A stretch of DNA of 64,000 nucleotides. It comes from Brevundimonas sp. (lineage in GTDB: Bacteria; Pseudomonadota; Alphaproteobacteria; Caulobacterales; Caulobacteraceae). Below the pieces are notes generated by a model. That model saw only the letters and a list, made by a program, of their open reading frames with translations. It made no database searches and had not been told where the DNA came from. This document shows positions 37,153 through 46,236 of this stretch, one piece after another (the stretch's first letter is position 1; every line of letters begins with the position of its first letter). The translations under genes were made by a program, and so were the position numbers. Location: assembly GCF_003248455.1 (NCBI RefSeq), contig NZ_QFNM01000010.1, positions 7,702 to 71,701 on the forward strand, read 5' to 3'.

Positions 37153-37291
37153 GGTCGCGGTCTCCGGCTGCCCATCCCCAACTCTGACGCCGGCGAAAAG
37201 GTTGCTTGTCGTCGGTCCGCACCACGCGCCCCTTGGCCGCGTCTCTTCCGGGCGCTAGCGTCGCGCTTTCCCGTTCGCCGGAGCCTGCCCC

Positions 37292-38929
37292 ATGACCGTT
37301 CGCCTTTCGCGCCGTTCCCTGTTCGCTTCGGGAGGCGCGGCGGCGCTGGCGGCGCGGCCGGCGTTCGCCCAGACGGCCGCGAACGACGACGCCTCGCTGG
37401 CGCAGGCGGTGGACGCCTATGTGGCGAAATGCATGGCGGCCTGGCCGGATCAGCCGGCCCTGGGCGTCGCGGTGGTCAAGGATGGGGCGACCGTCCTGGC
37501 GCGCGGATACGGCGTCAAGGTTCAGGGCCGGCCGGCGCGGGCCGACGAACACACCCTGTTCGCCATCGCCTCCAACACCAAGAACGTCACCGCCGCCGCC
37601 CTGGCCATCCTGGTCGACGAGGGCAAGGTCAAGTGGGACGAACCCGTCAAGACCTATCTGCCCGGCTTCGCGCTGTCCGACCCCTATGTCGCCGACCACA
37701 TCACGGTGCGCGACACCCTCAGCCACCGGGCCGGGTTCGGCCTGGGCGCCGGCGACCTGCTGTTCTGGCCCAACAGCGACCGGACCCGGGCCGAGGTGCT
37801 GGCCCAGGCCGCCTTCGTGCCCATCGAGGACGGGTTCCGGGCGCGATATCATTACTGCAACCTGATGTTCGTGGTCGCGGGCGCTGTGCTGGAGGCGGTG
37901 TCGGGCATGCCGTGGGAAGCCTTCGTCCAGACCCGGATCCTGGACCGGGTCGGCATGACCGAGACCGTGCCGCTGGCGCGCCTGGCCGACGCTGGCCGGT
38001 CCGCCCTGCCCCACGCCCGCGTCGGACCGCCGCTGCGCACCCACGGGCCGATGGTCCAGATCGCCCAGTCCATCGCCGAGGTCTGGAACTGGGATTCGGC
38101 GGCGGCGGCGGGCGGCGTCTGCACCACCCCGACCGACTGGGCCAAATGGATCGCCGTGCGCCTGGACGACGGCAAGCTGCCGGACGGCTCGCGCCTGTTC
38201 TCCGAAGAGGCGGCGCGCGAGATGTATCGCCCCAACATCATCGTCGGATCGTCGCCGGGGCCGACGGCGGAACTGCCCAACCGAGCCATCGCCTCGACCT
38301 ATGCGATGGGGCTTCAGGTCCAGGACTATCGCGGCGAGCGGATCGCCAGCCATGGCGGCGGCTCGCCCGGCGGCATATCGGCGACGGTGCTGATCCCCGG
38401 CCGCAAGACCGGATTCTGCATCTTCTCCAACGCGGAAGAGAGTTTCCTGCTACGCGCCCTCCGCTCGGGAATCTCCGACATCTGCATGGGCAAGGTCGAC
38501 GTCGACTGGATCGCCGATTCCAAGCGGCTTGAGGCCGAGGGCGAGGCCAGGTCCCAGGCGGCCGCCATAGAGATCGACGCCAAACAGGCGGCCGGCGCCC
38601 CGCCCGCCATGCCGCTGGACGCCTACGCCGGGACCTGGCGCGACCCCTGGTACGGCGACATCGTCGTCGAACCCCGGACCGAAGGGCGGGGCCGCAGGCG
38701 CAAAAGCGGCCTGTGGCTGCGCTTCACCCATACGCCAGCGCTGCAGGGCTGGCTGGAGCCGTATGACGGCGAAACCTTCCGCACCCGCTTCCCGGACAAG
38801 CGCGAGGAGGACGCCTTCGTCACCTTCGCCATCCAGACGGCCAAGCCGGCCACCGCGACGATGAAGGGGGTCAGCCCGGACATCGACTTTTCCTACGACT
38901 ATCAGGACCTGCGGCTGACGCGGGTATAG
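37292..38929 (+). CDS. Exported serine hydrolase (class C beta-lactamase fold with C-terminal domain)
   Basis: 545 residues. The start MTVRLSRRSLFASGGAAALA has a twin-arginine-like RRSLF motif, so it is likely exported folded. The nucleophile motif is SNTK (FAIASNTKNVTAAAL), the second motif YHYCN (Y-x-N), and the third region SHGGGSPGG. A C-terminal domain of about 130 residues (from AYAGTWRDPWYGDIVVEP) is the lipocalin-like DUF3471-type domain seen in D-aminopeptidase and esterase relatives. Probably periplasmic. Substrate unknown. Confidence 0.87.
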   Translation: MTVRLSRRSLFASGGAAALAARPAFAQTAANDDASLAQAVDAYVAKCMAAWPDQPALGVAVVKDGATVLARGYGVKVQGRPARADEHTLFAIASNTKNVTAAALAILVDEGKVKWDEPVKTYLPGFALSDPYVADHITVRDTLSHRAGFGLGAGDLLFWPNSDRTRAEVLAQAAFVPIEDGFRARYHYCNLMFVVAGAVLEAVSGMPWEAFVQTRILDRVGMTETVPLARLADAGRSALPHARVGPPLRTHGPMVQIAQSIAEVWNWDSAAAAGGVCTTPTDWAKWIAVRLDDGKLPDGSRLFSEEAAREMYRPNIIVGSSPGPTAELPNRAIASTYAMGLQVQDYRGERIASHGGGSPGGISATVLIPGRKTGFCIFSNAEESFLLRALRSGISDICMGKVDVDWIADSKRLEAEGEARSQAAAIEIDAKQAAGAPPAMPLDAYAGTWRDPWYGDIVVEPRTEGRGRRRKSGLWLRFTHTPALQGWLEPYDGETFRTRFPDKREEDAFVTFAIQTAKPATATMKGVSPDIDFSYDYQDLRLTRV

Positions 38930-38950
38930 GGCGGGCCTGGCGGGCCTGGA

Positions 38951-39184
38951 TCAGTCGGGAGACCCGCCCCGTCCGTCCTGGGTCGAAGCCCTCGGCGGGG
39001 CGCTCTGCTGCTCGGGCGTCGCCGCCGCCTCGGGCGCCGCCTGGCCGGGCACGCCTTCGGCCGGCGCCGAGACGGCGGGCGACCTCTCGGCCGGGGTCGA
39101 CGGACTGTTTTCCCCGCACGCCGCCACGGCGGCGGACAGGGCGGCAGCGGTGGTCAGCGTCAGGATGGATGGGATGCGGCGCAT
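38951..39184 (-). CDS. Small proline/alanine-rich lipoprotein
   Basis: 77 residues from MRRIPSILTLTTAAALSAAV. The lipobox AVAAC places the lipidated cysteine near residue 24. The mature part is low-complexity (Pro, Ala, Ser, Glu) with no fold visible. It may be a spacer or wall-spanning tether. It is found between two oppositely oriented genes, without an obvious operon. Confidence 0.6.
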   Translation of the reverse strand: MRRIPSILTLTTAAALSAAVAACGENSPSTPAERSPAVSAPAEGVPGQAAPEAAATPEQQSAPPRASTQDGRGGSPD

Positions 39185-39252
39185 GGGCGTCTCCTTCGGT
39201 TCCAAAGGATGAACGCCGCGCCCCCTGCCTGGGTTCAGACCTCGGCGCCGGT

Positions 39253-39948
39253 TCAGCCGGGCCTGCGGCCGGGGACCAGTTCGATCAGGTCCAGGTTCGA
39301 TTCGTTCTGCGGCCAGGGCAGGACCAGCCGCCAGCGCGCCTCGCCGATCCGCTCCAGCACCGCGACCAGGTCGCGCTCGGGATTGCGGCCATAGGTGCTG
39401 GCGGCCGGCTCCTGCGCCAGGGCCATGGAGCCCAGCATCACCATATGCCGGTCGTCCTCGGGGAACAGCAGGCCCGACGGCCGTTGCGAGCCGGTCAGCT
39501 TGGAGAATTTCAGCCCCTGCGGCGTCTGTTCGATACGGCAGGCGAACCAGCCGTAGACGACATAGCCCAGGCCGTCCTCGCCGCCCTGCGACCCCAGCTT
39601 GACGGTGCGGCAGCGATAGTCGCCGGGCGGGGGGGCGACGCCCGGCCGGGCCGCCTGGGGCTGGATCAGTTCGCCCAGGGCGTTCAGGTCGCCCGATCCG
39701 GGCTGGCGGCGCGCCTGCTGCAGGGCCAGGGTCCAGGCCGCAGCGACGCGGCGGTGGCGGTCCCGGTCGGCCGAGGTGATGACGCCCCGCCAATCCATCA
39801 GGGCCGTCCCGGTCGATGCGGGCGGCGGCGGAGGCGGCGGAGGCGTGGCGGCGCAGGCCGCGACCCCGCCCAGCGCGCCCAGAGCCGCCAGGCGCAGCAG
39901 GGCGGGGGCGCGCAGAGGGGACGAAACCAACCGGACGAACTGACGCAT
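39253..39948 (-). CDS. DUF4893-like lipoprotein
   Basis: 231 residues. Signal sequence ending LGGVAACAATPPPPP, a lipobox at about residue 32. The mature domain has the pattern WRGVITSADRDRHRRVAAAWTLAL, YRCRTVKLG and YVVYGWFACRIEQTPQGLKFSKLTGSQRPSGLLFPEDDRHMVMLGS, which fits DUF4893, a periplasmic family of unknown activity. It lies about 40 bases downstream of the degenerate hybrid kinase gene on the same strand. Confidence 0.8.
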   Translation of the reverse strand: MRQFVRLVSSPLRAPALLRLAALGALGGVAACAATPPPPPPPPASTGTALMDWRGVITSADRDRHRRVAAAWTLALQQARRQPGSGDLNALGELIQPQAARPGVAPPPGDYRCRTVKLGSQGGEDGLGYVVYGWFACRIEQTPQGLKFSKLTGSQRPSGLLFPEDDRHMVMLGSMALAQEPAASTYGRNPERDLVAVLERIGEARWRLVLPWPQNESNLDLIELVPGRRPG

Positions 39949-39990
39949 AGAACGCTGACCTTGGGCGGACCTGACGGCGGGACCGCTCCC

Positions 39991-41328
39991 TTAGGCCCTT
40001 CGTCGCGGGTGCGCGTCAAGGCCGGGGCCGTTCCCAGCACGCGGCGAATGGGCGGACAACGCCCGGGTCAGGGCGTCGGCCAGGGCGTTCAGATCCAGCG
40101 GCTTGGTCAGATAGGCGCCGAACCCCGCCGCCCGTCCGCGCCGGCGATCCGCCGGCGTGGTCGCCGCCGTCAGGGCCAGGACCGGCGTGTCGCGCGTGAC
40201 GGGATCGGCGTCCAGCGCCGCCTTGACCTCATAGCCGTCCATGCCGGGCAGGCCCAGGTCGAGCAGGATGACGTCCGGCCCCAGCGCCCGCGCCAGCTCC
40301 AGCCCCTCCGGCCCCGTGGTCGCGGCGTGCAGCGTCAGGCCCAGCGCCCCGGCCGCCTGGCGCATCAGGGCGACATTGGCCGGATTGTCCTCGACATAGA
40401 GCGCCGTCGCCGTCGGCCGATCCCGCGCCGGGGGATCGGGCGCCAGGCCCGCGCCCGCCGCCGGCAAGGCCAGGGAATAGGTCGTCGCGCCCCAGGCGTC
40501 GCGCGCGGCGTCCAGCCGCCCGCCCATCCGCTCGGCCAGTCTTCGCGCCGTCGACAGGCCCAGGCGCGTGCCGCCCCGCGCGTCCTGGCCGTCAAGGGGC
40601 TGAAACGGCCGCGCGGTCGCCGGCTCTTCAGGCGGCTTGGCGGGATCGTGCACGGCGACGACGACATGGTCGTCCTGTCGCGTCGCCGTCATCCGCACCG
40701 CGCCGCCGCGCGGCGAATGGACCAAGGCGTTTTCGACGAGACGGCGCAGGATGCGTCGCACGGCGACGGGATCGGCCATGACCGCCAGCCCCCACTGCGC
40801 CGCCGGGCAATCCAGCGTCACCCCCGCCCGCCGCGCCTGAGGCTCCAGTCCGTCGCACGCCTGGCGCAGGGCCAGACGCAGATCGACGCGCTGGACGAAG
40901 GGCGCGGCGCCGGCGTCGCCCGAGGCGACGAAATCGTCCGCCTCCTCCACCAGGGCCAGCAGCACGGCGCCCGCGGCCTCGATCCGGCGCAGCCCCTGCG
41001 ACTGTCGCGGCGTCAGCCGATCGGCCTCGGCATGGGTCTGCAGCAGCTGGGCGAAGCCCGTCACAGTGGTCAGGGGCGTGCGCAGTTCGCGCGCCAGGGC
41101 GTGGGCGACCTCGGCCTTGGCGGCGTCCTCGGCGGTCAGGCGGCGAACCTCGGCCTCGGCGGCGGCCAGGGCCTGGCGCTGGGTCTCTGCGGCCTGGGCC
41201 AGGCGACGCTCCAGCCGCGCCCTGTCCTGCGTCAGCCGGACGACCGCCGCATGGGCGTGCAGCCACAGCCACAGGCCCGCGCACATCGCCGCCAGGGCCA
41301 GGGACAGAACCAGCAAGACGATATCCAT
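39991..41328 (-). CDS. Degenerate hybrid histidine kinase with intact receiver
   Basis: 445 residues from ATG 41328, with GGAGG five bases before it. One N-terminal membrane span (about 3-24) and a coiled coil (35-70) lead to an H-box that reads ALARELRTPLTTV: the phosphoacceptor His of SHELRTPL is Arg (R80). The ATPase domain keeps an N-box (LVENALVHS), but its G1 box is VHDPAKPP (no DxGxG) and G2 is GGTRLGLS. The C-terminal receiver is whole: YVEDN, LLDLGLPGMDG, LTA and LTKPLD. So it probably cannot autophosphorylate and may act as a scaffold or as a receiver for another kinase. Confidence 0.85.
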   Translation of the reverse strand: MDIVLLVLSLALAAMCAGLWLWLHAHAAVVRLTQDRARLERRLAQAAETQRQALAAAEAEVRRLTAEDAAKAEVAHALARELRTPLTTVTGFAQLLQTHAEADRLTPRQSQGLRRIEAAGAVLLALVEEADDFVASGDAGAAPFVQRVDLRLALRQACDGLEPQARRAGVTLDCPAAQWGLAVMADPVAVRRILRRLVENALVHSPRGGAVRMTATRQDDHVVVAVHDPAKPPEEPATARPFQPLDGQDARGGTRLGLSTARRLAERMGGRLDAARDAWGATTYSLALPAAGAGLAPDPPARDRPTATALYVEDNPANVALMRQAAGALGLTLHAATTGPEGLELARALGPDVILLDLGLPGMDGYEVKAALDADPVTRDTPVLALTAATTPADRRRGRAAGFGAYLTKPLDLNALADALTRALSAHSPRAGNGPGLDAHPRRRA

Positions 41329-41397
41329 GACGCCTCCCACGCGCCACCGATGACACGTCAGAGTTGCGATATCGTAAAACGCGCGCTTGGGTTGTCG

Positions 41398-42321
41398 TCA
41401 ATCCTCGGTGGTCGCGGCCTCGGCCTTGCGGCGCGGCGCGCGGCGGCGGACGGGCGGCTCGGCCTCGCCGTCCGGGGCCGCCGCGGCGGCGGGAGCGGGC
41501 GCACGGGTCAGGAAACCGGGCAGGGCGGTCGGGACCTCGCCCTCGTCCGCAGCGGCCAGGGCGGCGCGGCGCGGACGGCGGGCCGGGCGCGTCTCGGCGA
41601 CGGGCTCGCCGGCCTCCGGGACGGGCTCGGCCGGAGGGCTTTCGACGGCGGGCGCCGCCGTCTCGGCGCTGTCGGCATCGGCGCGGGCGGCATCGACGCG
41701 GGCGGCGACATCCTCGCCCCCCTCCTCGCGGTTGTCGAAGCGGCGGTTGCGTTCCTCACGGCGACGCTCCCAGCGTTCGCGGCGGCTTTCGCGACGACCG
41801 CCCTCGCCCTCGGCGCGGGCCTCGCCATCCTCGCGCGGCTCGCGGGGTTCGCGCGGTTCGCGGTTCTGATCGCGGTCGCGGTTGTAGTCGCGGTCACGGT
41901 CGCGGGGTTGAGCCTGGTTCTGCTCGGCGCGTTCGGCGGCGTCCTGGGCCTGGCGTTCGGCGGCCTGCTGGGCGGCCAGGAAGGCGGCGGCCTGGACGCC
42001 GGATTCGTCCTCGAAGTCGATGTCGAAGCCCTGGTTCGACTGTTCGCGCGCGGCGATGTCGGAGAAGGACCGCTGGGGCTGCAGCGCCCTCAACACGCGG
42101 TAATAGTGTTCGGCGTGCTGCTGATAGTTTTCGGCCAGCACCCGGTCGCCGCCGGAGGAGGCGTCGCGGGCCAGCTGCTGATAGCGTTCGTAGACGGTCT
42201 GGGCGTTGCCCCGGACCTTGATGTTCTCGGGGCCTTGCGAATCCCACGAACGATTCGGATTGGCGTTGTTGGCGTTGTTGGCGCCCGCCTTGTTCCGATT
42301 GCGTCCGCGCTGACGCTTCAT
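41398..42321 (-). CDS. DUF4167 domain protein
   Basis: 307 residues from MKRQRGRNRN at 42321; a start at 42339 adds six residues. The N-terminal 100 residues are the DUF4167 core: basic Asn-rich start (NKAGANNANNANPNRSWDSQ), then NIKVRGNAQTVYERYQQLARDASSGGDRVLAENYQQHAEHYYR. The remainder is a low-complexity tail rich in Arg, Glu and Pro (RDRDRDYNRDRDQNREPR) typical of RNA-binding disordered regions. In alphaproteobacteria this gene normally follows prmC; here it is 9 kb away. Confidence 0.87.
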   Translation of the reverse strand: MKRQRGRNRNKAGANNANNANPNRSWDSQGPENIKVRGNAQTVYERYQQLARDASSGGDRVLAENYQQHAEHYYRVLRALQPQRSFSDIAAREQSNQGFDIDFEDESGVQAAAFLAAQQAAERQAQDAAERAEQNQAQPRDRDRDYNRDRDQNREPREPREPREDGEARAEGEGGRRESRRERWERRREERNRRFDNREEGGEDVAARVDAARADADSAETAAPAVESPPAEPVPEAGEPVAETRPARRPRRAALAAADEGEVPTALPGFLTRAPAPAAAAAPDGEAEPPVRRRAPRRKAEAATTED

Positions 42322-42696
42322 GCCCTTGAAATCTCTCATTCGCGCTACCGTGTGCAGGGGCGGGCCTGAGCCCTGGGGCCGGCGCCGTCCGTTTCGTGGT
42401 TCCGTTTCGCCCGGGGCCGATCCCCGATTGTCGATCTGTCGGAATGCCTTGCCGCCCGCATGGTGCGCCGGTCCTTTCGGGACCGACCGTCATGATCGGC
42501 TCAAGCCGCGAACAGCCGGGTATGCGCCCGTAAAGCTGCGTTTGAGTGGGAGACAGGCGAGACTTAGCCTGTGTGAGACGCCTTTCCAAGGGGGATTCGT
42601 CAAAGCGTCGCACCCGCCTGTCAACGGCGCCGCTTTGCCGAGGGCCCGCGGGTGGGCTAGGCATGGCCTTCGAGACGACGAAGAGGCTTTCATTCC
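42322..42696. other. Intergenic region upstream of sqdB
   Basis: About 375 bases between divergent genes. I find no coding frame with protein-like features. Short facing GC arms occur near 42470-42490 (GGTCCTTTCGGGACC) that could form a hairpin. The region must hold the promoters of DUF4167 and sqdB, but I cannot place them with confidence. Confidence 0.5.
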
Positions 42697-43941
42697 ATGC
42701 GCGTTCTGGTTCTGGGCGGCGACGGTTTCTGCGGCTGGCCGACGGCCCTGCATCTGTCGGCCGAAGGTTGGGACGTGACCGTCGTCGACAACCTCAGCCG
42801 CCGCAACATCGACAACGAGCTGGAGGTCCAGTCCCTGACGCCCATCCGCACCATGGGCGAGCGGATCAGGGCGTGGAAAGAGATTTCCGGTCGCGACATC
42901 GGTTTCGTCAACATGACGGCGGGCAAGGAGTTCGACCGCCTGGTCGCCCTGATCCGCGACCTGGCCCCCGACAGCGTCGTCCATTTCGCCGAACAGCGGG
43001 CCGCGCCCTATTCGATGAAGTCGGCGCGGCACAAGCTCTACACCGTCGACAACAACATCAACGCCACCAACCATCTGCTGGCCGCCATCGTCGAGAGCGG
43101 CCTGGACGTGCATCTGACCCACCTGGGGACGATGGGGGTCTATGGCTACGGCACCGCCGGCCTGCGCATCCCCGAGGGCTATCTGAAGGTCACGGTCGAC
43201 ACCGACCACGGCCCGGCCGAGCAGGAAATCCTGTTCCCGCCCAATCCGGGCAGCATCTATCACATGACCAAGACCCAGGACGCCCTGCTGTTTCAGTTCT
43301 ACGCCAGGAACGACCAGCTGCGGATCACCGACCTGCACCAGGGCATCGTCTGGGGCGCCCAGACGCGCGAGACTCGGGCGGACGAGCGTCTGATCAATCG
43401 CTTCGACTATGACGGCGACTACGGCACGGTGCTGAACCGTTTCCTGATGCAGGCGGCCCTGGGCCATCCCCTGACCGTGCACGGATCGGGCGGCCAGACG
43501 CGGGCCTTCATCCACATCCAGGACACGGTGCGCTGCGTCGAACTGGCGCTGAAGAACCCGCCGAAACGCGGCGAGCGGGTCAAGATCCTGAACCAGATGA
43601 CCGAGAGCCGGCGCGTGCGCGACCTGGCCCGGATGGTCGCCGACATGACCGGGGCGGAAATCCACAACGTGCCCAATCCGCGCCAGGAGGCCGACGAGAA
43701 CGACCTTGTCGTCGCCAACGACCAATTCCGCGAACTGGGGCTGAAGCCCATCACCCTTGCCGAGGGGCTGATGCAGGACGTGACCGACATCGCCCGCCGC
43801 TACGCCGACCGCGCCGACCTCGACCGCGTCCCTTGCGTCTCGGCCTGGAACCAACGCCGGGCCGAGGCGCTGCAAAACGAGACGCCATCGGCCGCCGCCG
43901 CGCCCGTTCCGATCGCTTCCGCCCGTTCCTCCGCCGCCTGA
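42697..43941 (+). CDS. sqdB: UDP-sulfoquinovose synthase (SQD1/SqdB family)
   Basis: 414 residues. It converts UDP-glucose plus sulfite to UDP-sulfoquinovose, the head-group donor of the sulfolipid SQDG. The dinucleotide motif is LVLGGDGFCGWPTALHLS (the GGDG-x-CGW form special to SQD1). Further signatures are SVVHFAEQRAAPYSM, LGTMGVYG (catalytic Thr) and IYHMTKTQD (catalytic Tyr and Lys), then GHPLTVHGSGGQTRAFIHIQDTVRCVE, all as in plant SQD1. A C-terminal Ala-rich tail follows. The glycosyltransferase that uses the product is not adjacent; an epimerase-like gene is. Confidence 0.92.
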   Translation: MRVLVLGGDGFCGWPTALHLSAEGWDVTVVDNLSRRNIDNELEVQSLTPIRTMGERIRAWKEISGRDIGFVNMTAGKEFDRLVALIRDLAPDSVVHFAEQRAAPYSMKSARHKLYTVDNNINATNHLLAAIVESGLDVHLTHLGTMGVYGYGTAGLRIPEGYLKVTVDTDHGPAEQEILFPPNPGSIYHMTKTQDALLFQFYARNDQLRITDLHQGIVWGAQTRETRADERLINRFDYDGDYGTVLNRFLMQAALGHPLTVHGSGGQTRAFIHIQDTVRCVELALKNPPKRGERVKILNQMTESRRVRDLARMVADMTGAEIHNVPNPRQEADENDLVVANDQFRELGLKPITLAEGLMQDVTDIARRYADRADLDRVPCVSAWNQRRAEALQNETPSAAAAPVPIASARSSAA

Positions 43942-43952
43942 GTTCCCGTCCG

Positions 43953-44843
43953 ATGCCCGACGCCCCCGCCCTGAATCTGCTGGTCTTCGGCGGCGGCTAT
44001 CTGGGGGAGGCGGCGGCGCTGGAAGCCGTCCGGCGCGGCGGGCGGGCCGTGGCGACAGCGCGCGATCCCGAACGGCGGCGCGCGCTGGAGGCCGAAGGGA
44101 TCGCCGCCCTGGACCCCGCCGACGCCGCCGCCCTGAAGACGGCGCTTGAGGCGGCCAGCGCCGTCCTGATCACCGCTCCGCCCGACGCCCAGGGGTGCCC
44201 TGCCCTGCGCGCGCTGGCCCCTCTGGCCGGCGACGCCTGGCCCGACTGGATCGGCTATGTCTCCTCCACCGCCGTCTATGGCGACCGGGCGGGGGGCTGG
44301 GTGTTCGAGGACGGGCCGCTGAACGCCGCCAATCTGGAAGGGGCGCGCCGGGTGCGGGCCGAGCGCGACTGGCTGGACGGGGCGCAGGGCATGGGCCTGA
44401 CGGTCCAGATCTTCCGCCTGCCCGGCGTCTACGGCCCCGGCCGCAACGTGGTCGAGCGGCTGCGCGACGGAAGCGCACGGCTGGTCAGGAAGCCCGGCCA
44501 GATCTTCAACCGCATCCATGTCGACGACGTCGTCTCGGGCCTGTTCGCCTCGATGGCCCGGCCGCGTCCGGGCGCGGCCTACAATCTGACCGACGACGAA
44601 CCGGCGGCGTCCGACGTGGTGATGGAATGGACCGCCGCGCGCATGGGCCTGCCCCGCCCGCCCGAAGTCGACTGGACCGACGACAGCGTCAGCGAGGCCA
44701 TGCGCCGCTTCTACCTGGACTCCAAGCGCGTCTCCAACGCCCGGGCCAAGGCCGAACTGGACTGGCGGCCGCGCTATCCGACCTGGCGCGAGGGACTGGC
44801 GGCCCTGCTGGACGCCCCGCCGCCGTTGCGGTTGGTCGGCTGA
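43953..44843 (+). CDS. NAD-dependent epimerase/dehydratase family protein
   Basis: 296 residues from ATG 43953 (MPDAPALN), 11 bases after the sqdB stop, so cotranscribed. The Rossmann start is LLVFGGGYLGEAAALEA, followed by IGYVSSTAVYGDRAGGWV. It has Y but no neat Y-x3-K, as in YeeZ-like extended short-chain reductases. C-terminal FNRIHVDDVVSGLF and LDWRPRYPTWREGLAAL fit the sugar-nucleotide group. A role next to sulfosugar synthesis is possible but unproven. Confidence 0.85.
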   Translation: MPDAPALNLLVFGGGYLGEAAALEAVRRGGRAVATARDPERRRALEAEGIAALDPADAAALKTALEAASAVLITAPPDAQGCPALRALAPLAGDAWPDWIGYVSSTAVYGDRAGGWVFEDGPLNAANLEGARRVRAERDWLDGAQGMGLTVQIFRLPGVYGPGRNVVERLRDGSARLVRKPGQIFNRIHVDDVVSGLFASMARPRPGAAYNLTDDEPAASDVVMEWTAARMGLPRPPEVDWTDDSVSEAMRRFYLDSKRVSNARAKAELDWRPRYPTWREGLAALLDAPPPLRLVG

Positions 44844-44859
44844 CGTAAAGCGATGATCG

Positions 44860-44892
44860 CGCGCTCAAGCCGCGAGCGACCGCGTCGCGAGC
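44860..44892 (+). repeat. 33-bp dispersed repeat, copy 1
   Basis: CGCGCTCAAGCCGCGAGCGA then CCGCGTCGCGAGC. It is present in reverse at 51742-51774 with one difference. The ends are mutually complementary (GCTCGCG-like), so the unit can fold. It lies between the 3' ends of two convergent genes. Confidence 0.85.
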
Positions 44893-44901
44893 ATAGCGCG
44901 C

Positions 44902-45513
44902 TTAAAACGGCAGCAGATTCCGCTGGCGGCTGTAGCTCATGGTGCCGACATTGGCGCCCAGGCGCAGGCCGACGCCCGTGCGGATCGGCGCCAGGACGAT
45001 GCCGTCGGCGCGCTGATAGTTCACGCCCAGGCCCGCAACCAGATAAGCCGACCCCTCGACGCCCGGATAGCGGCGATAGATCATGTCGGGGTGGTACAGG
45101 CCATAGACCAGGGTGAAGACCCGGCTGGCGTTGCCGCCCCAGTCCCAGCCGATGGACGCCCCCTGCCAGAACACCTCCTGGGAGGCCGACAGGTCCTTCA
45201 TGTGCAGTGCGCCGCGGCCGTAGCGGGCGCCGACCACGACGGCGCCGGCCCCCTCCTCGCCCGCGATATAGGCGGTCGGACGGTCGCCCTGGTCGGCGAA
45301 GACGCGCTCGATGGCGCCGCCCACGACCTCGGCCGCGATGCCCAGCTCGCGCGAACCGGCCGCCACCAGCTCGTCGAAACTATAGGCCTGGGCCGTCTGA
45401 TCCGAGGCGATGGGATAGTTGGGATCGCGCGCCGGGGTCGAGGCGCAGGCCCCCAGCGACGACGCGCCGGCGGCGGTGGCGAGGCCCGAAAGGATCAGTT
45501 GGCGACGATGCAT
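44902..45513 (-). CDS. DUF1134 / EipA-like envelope protein
   Basis: 203 residues. Signal or lipoprotein-like start (MHRRQLILSGLATAAGASSLGACAS) with a lipobox cysteine near residue 23. The mature domain reads YSFDELVAAGSRELGIAAEVVGGAIERVFADQGDRPTAYIAGEEGAGA and ASIGWDWGGNASRVFTLVYGLYHPDMIYRRYPGVEGSAYLVAGLGVNYQ, the DUF1134 signature. EipA of Brucella is a periplasmic protein needed for envelope integrity, so the same is likely here. Confidence 0.88.
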   Translation of the reverse strand: MHRRQLILSGLATAAGASSLGACASTPARDPNYPIASDQTAQAYSFDELVAAGSRELGIAAEVVGGAIERVFADQGDRPTAYIAGEEGAGAVVVGARYGRGALHMKDLSASQEVFWQGASIGWDWGGNASRVFTLVYGLYHPDMIYRRYPGVEGSAYLVAGLGVNYQRADGIVLAPIRTGVGLRLGANVGTMSYSRQRNLLPF

Positions 45514-45762
45514 GGGGGGCGCTCCAAAGTCGGCGAGAGGACGGCCGGCCGGCGCGCCGGTCCTTGTCGCACCGTCCCCGACCTTTGCGGCAGCCTTGCG
45601 GCTTCAAGGTTAACGGGAACTTACCGAACAGGCACCACCCAGCCAACAGCATGCAATGTTGCGTGGATTCGCCATGGGCGATTAGCCCGCAAATGTTTGC
45701 AGTCTAAACCTAAATGTAACTAAGGCGCGCGAATTTGAAACCCACCGCTAGGGAGTCTTTGC

Positions 45763-46233
45763 ATGCCGTTCGCGCGCGGGCTTTTGTTTTCTCTCGCTGT
45801 CCCTCTGGCGAACCTCGCTGCGATACACATCGTCGCGTTTCTCGCGACTTGTCTGCTTCGTGGCTTCACGCCGGAATTGGTCGAACAATCTCTCGGTATC
45901 ATTGCCAAGCAACTTACGCTTGGTTGGTTCATGGTTCTCGCGATAGCTGCCATTGTTTCGTTCGGTGCTTGGCTCATCGTCCAGCGCGCCAACTCGACCT
46001 CTGGCCCATCGCGGCTTATCCTGCTTATTTCAGCAACGCTTGCTGCTGGTATCCTTCCAGCAGGTCTTGCGCTTGTTGTCTTTGGCGAACCTGTTCTCGG
46101 GCTTGTGGTCGTGTTGGCGATCTCAGGAATGGGGGTCTTTATCGCTTCACGAAATCATGTAATCGAAGAGGCGTCCGTGTCGCTCAATCTTCCCTCAAGC
46201 CAGCGCATGGGTTTCGGTCAGCGCGATCGTTAA
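45763..46233 (+). CDS. Multi-span membrane protein of unknown function, lower GC
   Basis: 156 residues with AGGGA ten bases before the ATG. Four hydrophobic spans (about 7-30, 52-72, 84-106, 110-130). The C-terminal tail (SLNLPSSQRMGFGQRDR) is basic and cytoplasmic in the likely topology. No family recognised. Its composition is lower in GC than the neighbouring core genes and the upstream 250 bases are AT-rich for this genome, so it may be acquired. Confidence 0.6.
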   Translation: MPFARGLLFSLAVPLANLAAIHIVAFLATCLLRGFTPELVEQSLGIIAKQLTLGWFMVLAIAAIVSFGAWLIVQRANSTSGPSRLILLISATLAAGILPAGLALVVFGEPVLGLVVVLAISGMGVFIASRNHVIEEASVSLNLPSSQRMGFGQRDR

Positions 46234-46236
46234 GCT

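Noticed and set aside
39169..42369. 1066-aa frame crossing the kinase and DUF4167 genes on the plus strand
   Set aside because: It runs antisense through three supported genes and has a low-complexity Arg/Gln/Gly composition.
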